64,000 bases of DNA from Anaerolineae bacterium (lineage in GTDB: Bacteria > Chloroflexota > Anaerolineae > 4572-78 > J111), in NCBI GenBank assembly GCA_023382535.1, contig JAHDWA010000048.1, positions 1 through 64,000 on the forward strand, read 5' to 3'. Below are positions 18,286-25,448 of the stretch, piece by piece. Position 1 is the stretch's first letter, and each line of letters begins with the position of its first letter. The translations under genes were made by a program, and so were the position numbers. Under the pieces are notes generated by a model. It was not told where the DNA came from and did not search any database. It saw only the letters and a list, made by a program, of their open reading frames with translations.

Positions 18286-18369
18286 GAAGATTGGAGGAGC
18301 GGAAGACGGGAAGGTTGGAAGATTGGGCGCGGAATTAATTCCAACCCTCCAATCCTCCAGTCTTCCAGC
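18286..18369. repeat. Heptamer-type inverted repeat
   Basis: A purine-rich left arm of degenerate units (GAAGATT, GGAGGAG, GGAAGAC, GGTTGGA) is mirrored by a pyrimidine-rich right arm (CCAACCC, TCCAATC, CTCCAGT, CTTCCAG), giving a long imperfect hairpin between two minus-strand transcription units. Confidence 0.65.
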
Positions 18370-18371
18370 TA

Positions 18372-18620
18372 CTATGCTGCTTTGGCCTTACTTGTTTCCT
18401 GTTCAACGCCAATCCAGAAGTGGTGACGGCGCACATCTCCGACCGGTTTGAGACGGATGCCATTAATCTCATCGACAGGGCCGTTCATATCAATATTGTT
18501 AACATAACAAGTGGTAGGTCGGCGGCCAAACCGAGCCTGGTACCGAGTCACCGCCTGGTTGATTTTGTCGGCCAACTGGCGATTGGGGTCGTTATCGAAC
18601 CACAGTAAACCTTCTTTCAT
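18372..18620 (-). CDS. Small conserved protein in the lexA-FtsK operon
   Basis: An 82-residue soluble protein with no recognised family. It opens MKEGLLWFDNDPNRQLADKI and contains a central basic segment (RYQARFGRRPTTCYVN) with a single Cys, then a beta-rich part with two adjacent His (RRHHFWIG). A strong ribosome binding site (AGGAGG) precedes ATG 18620. It is the last of five closely spaced minus-strand genes headed by a LexA-like repressor, so it is probably SOS-linked. Confidence 0.7.
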   Translation of the reverse strand: MKEGLLWFDNDPNRQLADKINQAVTRYQARFGRRPTTCYVNNIDMNGPVDEINGIRLKPVGDVRRHHFWIGVEQETSKAKAA

Positions 18621-18670
18621 CTATACCTCCTGTTCAGCAGGTCAAAGTACAGCTTTGACCCTCCGCTTCT

Positions 18671-19075
18671 TTATTGATTGACTTCATCCCAGAAAGTTGG
18701 CAGAAGATCGCCCACGGTTTCGGTGTTTTCCTGGCCGATGACCTTAAAGGAGCGCCCGCCGACCGGTGGGGGGCCGGCAGAAAGGGCTGGAGCCGGATAC
18801 CCACCGTTGCCATAGCCATTCGTCCCCTGACCGTTGACCACCACCACGGGAGGATATTGGCCGCCAAAAGGACGCATAGCGCCCATTTGCATTTCAACCT
18901 GCTTGTCCCGCTGGCGCATGACCCAGACCAGCATGGCGCTGGTCGGAATGGAGGCCAGCACACCGCAAATGATACCAATGACGACCGCCAGTGCATCGGG
19001 ACTCATCCGCGTCCCCATAACTACCGCCAGAGTGATAACAAAGACTATGCCAGAAATATATAAAAAGCGTTTCAT
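18671..19075 (-). CDS. Two-helix membrane protein in the lexA-FtsK operon
   Basis: A 134-residue protein with two transmembrane segments (about residues 4-21 and 27-52), a short charged stretch (MRQRDKQVEMQMG) and a Gly/Pro-rich flexible tail ending in a small folded-looking segment (SFKVIGQENTETVGD). The layout, a membrane anchor plus cytosolic tail, is what one would expect of a partner of the FtsK-like ATPase encoded 44 bases upstream. No family was recognised. SOS-induced membrane peptides that block division (YneA-like, SulA-like in effect) are one possible analogy, not a match. Confidence 0.7.
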   Translation of the reverse strand: MKRFLYISGIVFVITLAVVMGTRMSPDALAVVIGIICGVLASIPTSAMLVWVMRQRDKQVEMQMGAMRPFGGQYPPVVVVNGQGTNGYGNGGYPAPALSAGPPPVGGRSFKVIGQENTETVGDLLPTFWDEVNQ

Positions 19076-19119
19076 TACCTTTCTGCCCTTTCATTGTTAG
19101 GCTGCGGACTCAACCACAG

Positions 19120-20349
19120 CTATTTGATGAGTCTGAGTTGGTGCCCAAACATGAGGCCCAATCCTCGTTTCTTGGACGTTGGCGGCAGCACCTGCACCGG
19201 CCGGCCATCCGTGCCGGTTGCGGCCTGAACGCTCTCCGTTTCGGTCAGCCATCTCCGGCTGTGGCGGCCTCCGGCATTCATCCGGCTGACAATTTGCCGG
19301 ATCTCCTGCTCGTTCACGTAAGCGGCCTGAAAGCGGGTCACATGCCCCTTGGCCACGAGTAAGAAGTCACCCCGGCCCAGCAGCTTTTCCGCCCCCGTCC
19401 CGGGAATTCCGGCGGCAATCTTGGCGTCGTCGGCGCTGGCCACACTGCCAACCAACCGGACCGGGAAGTTGCTCCGAGTCAAACTGCCAATACTGGCTGC
19501 GAGTGGTTTTTGGGTGCAGGCTATGATGTGCAGCCCGGCGCTGCGACCGCGCTGGGTCAGGCGGGTCATCAACCGGTCCATCGCCTTACCGCCCTGCTCC
19601 ATCAAGTCGGCAACTTCATCAATAAAGATGACCACCCGCGGCTCAGAAATATTTTCCCGGTCCCGCCGCACCATTTCCTCGACCATTTCTCCGAGCAGAA
19701 AAATAGCCTGATGGATTTCTTGCACCGCCGGGCGGAGCAGATGGGGCAGCCCTCCACCGAATTTATCAAATGCCGTGAAAGGATCAAAGCCGTTGCCTTT
19801 GGGGTCAATAAAGACCATCTGCACCTCACCCAGCCGGTTATGCATAGCCAGCGACAGAGCCATACTCCGCACCAGGGCCGTTTTACCCGACCCGGTGGTG
19901 CCGGAAACTAAGACATGGGCCACTTCCGGGGAGGGCAGGCGAAGCAGCAGGGGCACGCCGGTTTCATCCAGGCCCAGAATCGCCGTCTGTTTGGGAATTT
20001 CTTTAAGCCGGCGGCACAGACCCAACAGGCGAACGACCTGACCGTCTTCACGCGGTACGTCTACCTGGATGGCAGCACCCTGGCGGGAGACACGGACTCC
20101 CTGCGCGCCCAGTCGCAGCGCCAGTTCTTCTGATAAAGCCATGATCCTGGACACTTTGGTGGTAATTTCGGGCAGAACCTGGTAGCTTACCCAGCGGGGG
20201 GTGACAACGCCGCCCATAACCCGGCCTGGCACCCGGTGGCTGGTTAAGACCATTTCGATTTGGTCGGCTTGATACTCCAATACGCGCCGCATATACGTCT
20301 CCTGGTCAAGATTTTCCCAATGAACAGGGTAGTTCTGTTGTTCTACCAT
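19120..20349 (-). CDS. FtsK/SpoIIIE-type DNA translocase, membrane-less
   Basis: A 409-residue P-loop motor of the FtsK/HerA superfamily. Residues 1-150 form a small alpha/beta N-domain (KVSRIMALSEELALRLGAQGVRVSRQG) like the alpha domain of FtsK. The motor has Walker A SGTTGSGKTAL, Walker B VVIFIDEVADLM, an RLTQRGRSAGLHIIACTQKP sensor segment and the SSADDA-like SVASADDAKIAAG motif typical of SpoIIIE. It lacks the four N-terminal membrane helices and the C-terminal gamma (KOPS-reading) domain of chromosomal FtsK. Similar short forms occur on plasmids and integrative elements. It is co-directional with a lexA paralogue. Confidence 0.9.
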   Translation of the reverse strand: MVEQQNYPVHWENLDQETYMRRVLEYQADQIEMVLTSHRVPGRVMGGVVTPRWVSYQVLPEITTKVSRIMALSEELALRLGAQGVRVSRQGAAIQVDVPREDGQVVRLLGLCRRLKEIPKQTAILGLDETGVPLLLRLPSPEVAHVLVSGTTGSGKTALVRSMALSLAMHNRLGEVQMVFIDPKGNGFDPFTAFDKFGGGLPHLLRPAVQEIHQAIFLLGEMVEEMVRRDRENISEPRVVIFIDEVADLMEQGGKAMDRLMTRLTQRGRSAGLHIIACTQKPLAASIGSLTRSNFPVRLVGSVASADDAKIAAGIPGTGAEKLLGRGDFLLVAKGHVTRFQAAYVNEQEIRQIVSRMNAGGRHSRRWLTETESVQAATGTDGRPVQVLPPTSKKRGLGLMFGHQLRLIK

Positions 20350-20425
20350 GACCCCTCGCCCCGGCTGTACCCCATTCTGGCTGACCTTTAATCCGCGTTC
20401 TCGGCAAGCTGCTGAATCGATTTAC

Positions 20426-20650
20426 CTAATTGAGTTTATCCTGCTGTAACTTTAACCCCCAATGTATAAGTTGGCCACCAATCCAACCTAGCAACCTAAG
20501 ACGTACGTTGTGTTGAACGGGCTGTTGAAGTTTGACCAGCTCGATAAGCCGCTCTCGCTCCGCTTCCCGCAGTAATTCCCCGGCTCGTTCCTGCCGGGCT
20601 ACAAAATCGGTATCGTTTGGTAACATTCTCCGGTTTTCCCCCCGCTTCAT
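20426..20650 (-). CDS. Small helical protein downstream of lexA paralogue
   Basis: A 74-residue, strongly charged and probably all-helical protein (RQERAGELLREAERERLIELVKLQQ), ending in a more hydrophobic helix (LRLLGWIGGQLIHWGLKLQQ) that could lie at a membrane surface. No family was recognised. It sits 47 bases after the LexA-like gene and 76 bases before the FtsK-like gene on the same strand. The start could also be the Met at residue 9. Confidence 0.6.
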   Translation of the reverse strand: MKRGENRRMLPNDTDFVARQERAGELLREAERERLIELVKLQQPVQHNVRLRLLGWIGGQLIHWGLKLQQDKLN

Positions 20651-20697
20651 TAAAAAACCGTCGCTCCACTATTTACTTTTCAAAGTTAAAGCTGTTT

Positions 20698-21306
20698 TTA
20701 ATTTACCTGGCGAATGATCGCCATCACCTTGCCCTCGACCTGAACCGTATTGGGTTTGAGGAAGATCGGTTCCAGGTTGGGGTTAGCCGGCTGCAGGCGT
20801 ATATGACCGTTTTCACGATAATAGTGCTTGAGGGTGGTTCGATCTTGCTCAAGCAGGCGCACCGCAACCAAGTCTCCATTTTGAGCCTGGCTTTGCCGCT
20901 GAATAATCACGATGTCCCCGTCGTTAACCAGCGCATCAAGCAGCGCGTCGCCCTGCACTTTGAGCGCATAAAGATTAGGCGTATTGGACACGATATCACA
21001 GGTCAGTTCGACCACTTCCTCTTCCTCCAGGCCGGCCGGTCTCGGTGGTGAAACGGAGACCGGGCCGCTGCTCAGAGGAACGCGAAATGTCTCCGGCTCG
21101 CTCACCAGGCGAATCCCTCGGGGCGTATTGGGCGATCGGCTCAAAAGGGCCGCGCCCTCCAGGGCCTCCAAGTGGTAATTCACCAGCGATTTGGTACTGA
21201 TCTTCAACGCGGTCCGAATTTCTTCGTGGGTGGGTGGATACCCGTTTTTTCCCACAAAATTTTCAATAAACGCCAGCATCTGTTTTTGCTTGTCACTGAT
21301 CTGCAT
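20698..21306 (-). CDS. LexA-like repressor lacking the catalytic serine
   Basis: A 202-residue LexA paralogue. The N-terminal winged HTH (residues 1-68, with TKSLVNYHLEALE as recognition region) closely parallels that of the second LexA 1 kb away. The C-terminal S24 fold is kept, but the self-cleavage machinery is altered: the serine of the VxGxSM motif is replaced by Ala121 (VQGDALLDALVNDGD, codon at 20944-20946), the Lys (Lys160, TTLKHYY) remains, and the usual AAG cleavage loop has become a Pro/Ser-rich stretch. It should bind DNA and dimerise but not autocleave. It is the first gene of a five-gene operon and carries two LexA boxes upstream. Confidence 0.9.
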   Translation of the reverse strand: MQISDKQKQMLAFIENFVGKNGYPPTHEEIRTALKISTKSLVNYHLEALEGAALLSRSPNTPRGIRLVSEPETFRVPLSSGPVSVSPPRPAGLEEEEVVELTCDIVSNTPNLYALKVQGDALLDALVNDGDIVIIQRQSQAQNGDLVAVRLLEQDRTTLKHYYRENGHIRLQPANPNLEPIFLKPNTVQVEGKVMAIIRQVN

Positions 21307-21348
21307 AAGTAATCTGGCTCCTTTCAGGTTAAATGTGGATGGCGAAGT

Positions 21349-21362
21349 AGAACGCGCGTTCT
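21349..21362. promoter_or_regulatory. LexA box downstream of the lexA-like promoter
   Basis: AGAACGCGCGTTCT is a perfect palindrome of the GAAC-N4-GTTC type, the operator class used by Gram-positive and Chloroflexota LexA. It lies just downstream of the -10 element, about 43 bases before the coding start. Confidence 0.85.
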
Positions 21363-21372
21363 ATTCGCTCCC

Positions 21373-21402
21373 ATTATACCAGAACAGACGTTCTAGTGTC
21401 AA
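21373..21402 (-). promoter_or_regulatory. SOS promoter of the Ser-less lexA operon
   Basis: On the minus strand TTGACA (21402-21397) and TATAAT (21378-21373) are separated by 18 bases. The spacer contains the LexA box AGAACAGACGTTCT (21381-21394), so a bound repressor would cover the polymerase site. A second box lies downstream at 21349-21362. Confidence 0.88.
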
Positions 21403-21446
21403 GTCCTGAAAAGAGATTTCTACATTAAAAATATGTAGCAAAGGGA

Positions 21447-21806
21447 TCATTGCTGCTTGCCGTGCGGCTGTTGAGGCGTGAGGGTAAAGTAGGGCAGGTG
21501 TTGGTTGTAGCGAGCAGGATTGTGCTTTTTAGCCAGATCAAGCAGAGTGTCGAGCAGCATTTTCTGCTCGGCGTATTCAAGCAGACTGCGCACAATTTCG
21601 GCTTTGCCAACCCCATGAGGAAGCTTCTCGTGGACAGGCCTGAATTCCAATTCGTAAAAACAAAGATCGCGTAAGTCTTGTTCGGTGAAACCCTGGGTCA
21701 GGAGTGTTTGAATATTGCGCAAGTGATACCTTTTGGTCATTTTTTTCTTTTTCACCGGAACCAACTTCAGCCGCCCCGGATGTGATGACCGACGAAATTT
21801 AGGCAT
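21447..21806 (-). CDS. Standalone effector-associated (Death-like) domain protein
   Basis: A 119-residue protein made of a basic N-terminal tail (about 25 residues) and one small all-helical domain (about 26-110). Its signature, LLTQGFTEQDLRDLCFYELEF followed by LPHGVGKAEIVRSLLEYAEQ and NPARYNQHLPYF, resembles the effector-associated domains that serve as Death-like adaptors at the ends of bacterial NLR-like ATPases, caspase-like peptidases and other conflict effectors. Here the domain stands alone, so it probably pairs with a like domain elsewhere in the genome. An SOS promoter drives it. No ribosome binding site is evident at ATG 21806; Met at 21740 is an alternative. Confidence 0.75.
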   Translation of the reverse strand: MPKFRRSSHPGRLKLVPVKKKKMTKRYHLRNIQTLLTQGFTEQDLRDLCFYELEFRPVHEKLPHGVGKAEIVRSLLEYAEQKMLLDTLLDLAKKHNPARYNQHLPYFTLTPQQPHGKQQ

Positions 21807-21875
21807 GAGGTTTTCTAAAGGCGCCTCTGATTTGTTTGGTAAATTAAATCCCTTCGCGTGGGAAGGCGGGCCTTA

Positions 21876-21905
21876 TTATATCAGAACATACGTTCTATTG
21901 TCAAG
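21876..21905 (-). promoter_or_regulatory. SOS promoter of the effector-associated domain gene
   Basis: TTGACA (21905-21900) and TATAAT (21881-21876) on the minus strand are spaced by 18 bases, with the LexA box AGAACATACGTTCT (21884-21897) inside the spacer. The architecture is the same as at both lexA genes. Confidence 0.87.
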
Positions 21906-21995
21906 AGGTAAAATGGGAATCTGCCTTAAAAATTAGAAAAAAAACACGCCCTCATAGGGCGTGTTGGTGCAGTCAGGCAGTAAAACCGGTCAGAT

Positions 21996-22149
21996 TTATT
22001 GAGATACGACCGCTACGGCATCCATTTCACATAAAAAGTCGGGGTTAGCCAACCCGGTGATGTAGGCCACAGTAATAGCGGGGGGGATTGGGCCGGCGGC
22101 CCCAAACCTGTTGAAAGGCTTCAAAACCCGGTTGGAGGGGTTGCCCCTG
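21996..22149 (-). pseudogene. C-terminal remnant of a RidA/YjgF-family gene
   Basis: The minus strand between the second lexA and the effector-domain promoter reads, in one frame, a tail ending NPPAITVAYITGLANPDFLC then EMDAVAVV and a stop (TAA at 21996-21998). This is the typical C-terminus of RidA-family enamine/imine deaminases. Only about 45 family-like residues remain; upstream the frame runs into the end of lexA, and no start or N-terminal half is present. It is probably a gene fragment left by an insertion or rearrangement that brought in the lexA block. Confidence 0.7.
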
Positions 22150-22159
22150 GACTCCTTCT

Positions 22160-22798
22160 TTAATTCAACTGGCGAATGACCGCTACCACCCGGCCTTTGA
22201 TGTCAACCTTATCCGGGTCCACGTAGATGGGCGCCATGGTCTGGTTTTCCGGCTGCAAGCGGATGCGGTCGCCCTCGTGGAAGAAGCGCTTCAGGGTGGT
22301 TTCTTCCCGGTCGCTGAGCCAGGCCGCCACCATATCGCCGTTGCTGGCCGTTTCCGTGTGGCGCATAACCACGATGTCGCCGTCGTTGATGAGAGCATCA
22401 ATCATGGAGGTCCCCTTGACCTTTAAGGCATAGATGCCCTCGTCGTCGGGAATCAAATCACGGGTAAGTTCAATGGTATCGGTTTCGCTGTCAAAGGCGT
22501 CGGGGAAAACGCGCAGCGGTTCACCGGCGGCGATACGCCCCAGCAGCGGCACTCTGACCAAATCAACCGCGCCGGTCAGTTCGTCCAACCCTTCGACCAA
22601 TCGAATTCCGCGAGAAACCGTCCGGTCGCGATAAATATGGCCTCCACGCTGCAAAGCATCGAGGTTATAGTTGACGACAGAAGTTGAGGTGATGCCGACA
22701 GCCTCGCCAATTTCCCGGATGGTAGGAGGATAGCCGTTATCGAGGGTGAAGGTTTTTAGGAAACTTAAAATTTTGCTTTGTCGCTCGGACAGGCTCAT
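22160..22798 (-). CDS. lexA: LexA repressor (cleavage-competent)
   Basis: A 212-residue SOS repressor. The winged HTH (residues 1-68; ITSTSVVNYNLDALQ recognition helix) binds GAAC-N4-GTTC operators; the S24 domain has the Ala91-Gly92 cleavage site (LLGRIAAGEPL), the catalytic Ser131 (VKGTSMIDALINDGD) and Lys170 (ETTLKRFF). RecA filaments on single-stranded DNA would stimulate self-cleavage and derepress the regulon. AAGGAG precedes ATG 22798 by eight bases. Its own promoter has a LexA box, implying autoregulation. Contrast the Ser-less paralogue at 20698-21306. Confidence 0.95.
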   Translation of the reverse strand: MSLSERQSKILSFLKTFTLDNGYPPTIREIGEAVGITSTSVVNYNLDALQRGGHIYRDRTVSRGIRLVEGLDELTGAVDLVRVPLLGRIAAGEPLRVFPDAFDSETDTIELTRDLIPDDEGIYALKVKGTSMIDALINDGDIVVMRHTETASNGDMVAAWLSDREETTLKRFFHEGDRIRLQPENQTMAPIYVDPDKVDIKGRVVAVIRQLN

Positions 22799-22853
22799 AT
22801 TCGATTCTCCTTAAGTAAGGTCATTTGTTCGGACCATTTGTGCTATTAGGCCA

Positions 22854-22883
22854 ATTATACCACGAACGGGTGTTCTATGTCAA
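22854..22883 (-). promoter_or_regulatory. Autoregulated SOS promoter of lexA
   Basis: TTGACA (22883-22878) and TATAAT (22859-22854) on the minus strand are 18 bases apart, and the spacer holds CGAACGGGTGTTCT (22863-22876), which matches GAAC-N4-GTTC. Three promoters within 1.5 kb share this layout. Confidence 0.87.
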
Positions 22884-22885
22884 GT

Positions 22886-22922
22886 CCAAAAATAAAAGCT
22901 CAACTATGGAAGCTGAGCTTTT
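22886..22922 (-). terminator. Terminator after the response regulator gene
   Basis: AAAAGCTCA (22894-22902) and TGAGCTTTT (22914-22922) form a 9-bp stem. On the minus strand it is followed by a T-rich run and ends the response regulator transcript just before the lexA promoter. Confidence 0.65.
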
Positions 22923-22949
22923 AAGAGTAGGGCTTAGATCGGGTAGTTT

Positions 22950-23393
22950 TTACTTTTTTGAGGAAGCCGCTACGGCTCGTTCAATGGCCTCAATCAGCCG
23001 GTTAAGATCGGGGGGTTTGACAAAAAACTCATCAGCACCGGCTAATTTGGCCTGATCTCGCTCTTTTCTACTACTCCAGGCTGAAACCACAAAAACGGGA
23101 ATATGCCGGGTTTCCGGGTTGAACCTGATTTCCTGGATGGCTTTAAAGCCGTCCATAATCGGCATGCGTAAATCCATCAAGACCAAATCAGGTTTCCACT
23201 TGACCGCCATTTCGACGCCTTCCTGGCCGTTTTTAGCATAGGCGACTTTATACCCATAAACTTCCAGCAGGCGCGAAATGGTGTCACGAATAACTTCGGC
23301 GTCTTCAACGTACAGAATACGCGTCGGCCTGCTGTTATCATCCTTGAGCTGCAACCTTTTTAATTTGCGGGGGCCTTGTTCGGTCATTAGCAA
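22950..23393 (-). CDS. Single-domain response regulator (CheY-like)
   Basis: A 147-residue stand-alone receiver. The acidic pocket YVEDAE, the phospho-acceptor Asp in VLMDLRMPIMDG, the switch residue in FVVSAWSS (Ser in place of the usual Thr/Ser-Ala) and the Lys in FFVKPP are all present, preceded by a basic tail of about 24 residues. It has no output domain, so it must act through protein contacts. It is 39 bases downstream of a STAS-domain gene on the same strand, suggesting a phosphorelay or partner-switching module. Confidence 0.9.
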   Translation of the reverse strand: MLMTEQGPRKLKRLQLKDDNSRPTRILYVEDAEVIRDTISRLLEVYGYKVAYAKNGQEGVEMAVKWKPDLVLMDLRMPIMDGFKAIQEIRFNPETRHIPVFVVSAWSSRKERDQAKLAGADEFFVKPPDLNRLIEAIERAVAASSKK

Positions 23394-23432
23394 ACCTTTT
23401 ATGTCTACTAAATCACCTGCGTCGTCAGGAGT

Positions 23433-23771
23433 TCAATCACTTGACTCGACCACAAAGACTCGGTCAAACTGCATGATTCTGAGCAACCGTTTGAGGTGAG
23501 GATTGGGATTTTGTAGGGTAATCTGAATGTTTTCGGCAGAGAAATCTTTGTGAGCGTTTAATAAAACTCTTAAGCCGTGGGAGTCGATAGACTCGACGTT
23601 TGTCAGGTCAAGTAAAAGCTTTTTGACCCGGGCCCGCATCATCTCTTTTAAGAGAGAGGCGCTGCCATCAGCAGCCCACATCAGGTGGGCTGTATTTGAG
23701 TTGACATGGCCGTTTAGCTTCAGAATCCAGGCATCGGGCTGACGTGTTAATTCTGTGGACAGCTTGCTCAT
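23433..23771 (-). CDS. STAS-domain protein (anti-anti-sigma-like)
   Basis: A 112-residue single STAS domain like SpoIIAA/RsbV antagonists. The strand LLLDLTNVESIDSHGLRVLL contains the SIDSHG segment, where the serine occupies the position phosphorylated by anti-sigma kinases in the family. The N-terminus (ELTRQPDAWILKLNGHVNSNTAHLMW) is the first STAS beta unit. It precedes a CheY-like receiver, and no anti-sigma factor or sigma gene is nearby in the window. Confidence 0.85.
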   Translation of the reverse strand: MSKLSTELTRQPDAWILKLNGHVNSNTAHLMWAADGSASLLKEMMRARVKKLLLDLTNVESIDSHGLRVLLNAHKDFSAENIQITLQNPNPHLKRLLRIMQFDRVFVVESSD

Positions 23772-23875
23772 TGTTTCCGCCTGTAGCTGAGGTCCATGCT
23801 CTTATAATAGCACAGATTTTAATAACGGGCTACATGTCAAACTAGGCTTTTTAGTTTATTCAACCTGATTTAAGG

Positions 23876-25339
23876 CTAGCCAAATAATCCTAAAGCCGTC
23901 AAGTTGACCAGAGGCGTAGGCCAGACGCCCAAAACGATGGTCACAAGTGCGGCCAGGGCCAGGGTAACTGTCACAGGGCCATTTAAGTGGAGCGGAACCG
24001 CTTCCCCGCTGTCGGCGGGTGCGGCGCGCATATACATTTGCACCACCACCGCCAAATAGTAAAAAGCCGAAACAGCGCTGTTGATCATTCCAGCCACCGC
24101 CAACCAGCTCAAATCAGCCTGAACCGCTGCCCCAAAGACATACAACTTGCCCCAAAAGCCGACAAAGGGAGGGATGCCGGTCAGCGAAAACATGAAGAAG
24201 GTCATAACCAGGGCCAGCAGGGGTTTCGACACACCCAGCCCGGCGTAATCGCTAAAGCCCGTACCAATGGCGTCTCGCTGCTCCAGTACGGTGATCACGG
24301 CAAAGGCGCCGATGTTCATAAAAGCGTAGGCCATCAGGTAAAAGAGAACCCCGGTTACACCGGCCGTATTACCCGCCGCTACCCCCACCAGAATGTATCC
24401 GGCATGGGCAATACTGGAGTAAGCCAGCATGCGCTTGACATCCTTTTGGGCCAGGGCCGCGATATTACCGCCGGTCATGGTGATGAAGGCCAGCACGGCG
24501 ACGGCGATTTGCCAGTCCAGGGTAAAGGCATTGCCGAAGGAGACCATCAGCACCCGGATCAGGGCCGCAAAGCCGGCAGCTTTAGCTCCGACCGACATAA
24601 ACGCCGTCACCGAAGTCGGCGCGCCGTGGTAGACATCAGGTGTCCACCATTGGAAGGGCACAGCGGCGACTTTAAAGGAAAAACCGACCAGCAGCAGCCC
24701 CAGGCCAACCAGGGCCAGGGGGTCCCGTAGATTCCCTCGTTCCGGCGAAAACCAGGCGCCCATGGCCTGGAGATTGGTTGTGCCGGTCGCGCCGTAGAGC
24801 ATGGCCGCGCCGTAGAGAAAAAAGGCCGAAGCAAAAGCGCCGAGCACAAAATATTTCATCCCGGCCTCGCCAGAGGCAAGCTGCCGCCGGTTGAAAGCGG
24901 CCAAAATGTAGAGGGCGATGGACATGACCTCCAGCCCCATGAAGACGATGATCAAATCGGTGGCCGCGCCCATCAGCATCATGCCGCTGGTGGCAAAGAG
25001 CAGCAGGGCGTAATACTCGCCGCGCTGCATGTTCTTGTGATCGAGATAACTGAGAGAAACCAAGACCGACAGAGCAGCGGTAACGATAAAAATCAGGTCA
25101 AGCACCAGCGAGTAGCCGTCGCTGACCGCCATATTTTGGAATGAAGGGGCAGGCGGCGCTTCCATCAGCATCAAAAAACAGGGCGCGGCGGCAATAATCA
25201 ACCCCAACAAACTCAAGTAGCCCAGGAGCCGCTTGTCCTTAAAGATCAGATCGCAGATCATCACCAGCGCCGCAGTACCGAGAACTGCCAGTATCGGCGC
25301 TAGCGCGGCAAAATTCAAGGTTGGAAATTCTATTGGCAT
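23876..25339 (-). CDS. nuoN: NADH-quinone oxidoreductase subunit N
   Basis: A 487-residue antiporter-like membrane subunit of complex I that helps translocate protons. About fourteen hydrophobic helices can be read; the conserved Glu in MGLEVMSIALYILAAF (helix 5), Lys in FKVAAVPFQWWTPDVYHGAP (helix 7) and KRMLAYSSIAHAGYILVG mark the proton path. It is the last gene of the nuo operon and is separated from nuoM by a heptamer repeat. Confidence 0.95.
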   Translation of the reverse strand: MPIEFPTLNFAALAPILAVLGTAALVMICDLIFKDKRLLGYLSLLGLIIAAAPCFLMLMEAPPAPSFQNMAVSDGYSLVLDLIFIVTAALSVLVSLSYLDHKNMQRGEYYALLLFATSGMMLMGAATDLIIVFMGLEVMSIALYILAAFNRRQLASGEAGMKYFVLGAFASAFFLYGAAMLYGATGTTNLQAMGAWFSPERGNLRDPLALVGLGLLLVGFSFKVAAVPFQWWTPDVYHGAPTSVTAFMSVGAKAAGFAALIRVLMVSFGNAFTLDWQIAVAVLAFITMTGGNIAALAQKDVKRMLAYSSIAHAGYILVGVAAGNTAGVTGVLFYLMAYAFMNIGAFAVITVLEQRDAIGTGFSDYAGLGVSKPLLALVMTFFMFSLTGIPPFVGFWGKLYVFGAAVQADLSWLAVAGMINSAVSAFYYLAVVVQMYMRAAPADSGEAVPLHLNGPVTVTLALAALVTIVLGVWPTPLVNLTALGLFG

Positions 25340-25352
25340 ACCTTCTCCCTAC

Positions 25353-25442
25353 AAGATGGAAGATAGTGGATAGCGGATGGTAGATAGTGGATGGCAGCTA
25401 GACTCATCAAAATTTCTATCTTCTATCCTCTATCTACTATCC
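25353..25442. repeat. Heptamer-repeat hairpin between nuoM and nuoN
   Basis: Left-arm 7-mers (GATAGTG, GATAGCG, GATGGTA, GATAGTG, GATGGCA) are mirrored by right-arm 7-mers (TTCTATC, TTCTATC, CTCTATC, TACTATC). The unit sequence differs from that at other junctions, but period and hairpin layout are the same. Confidence 0.75.
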
Positions 25443-25448
25443 TCAAAT

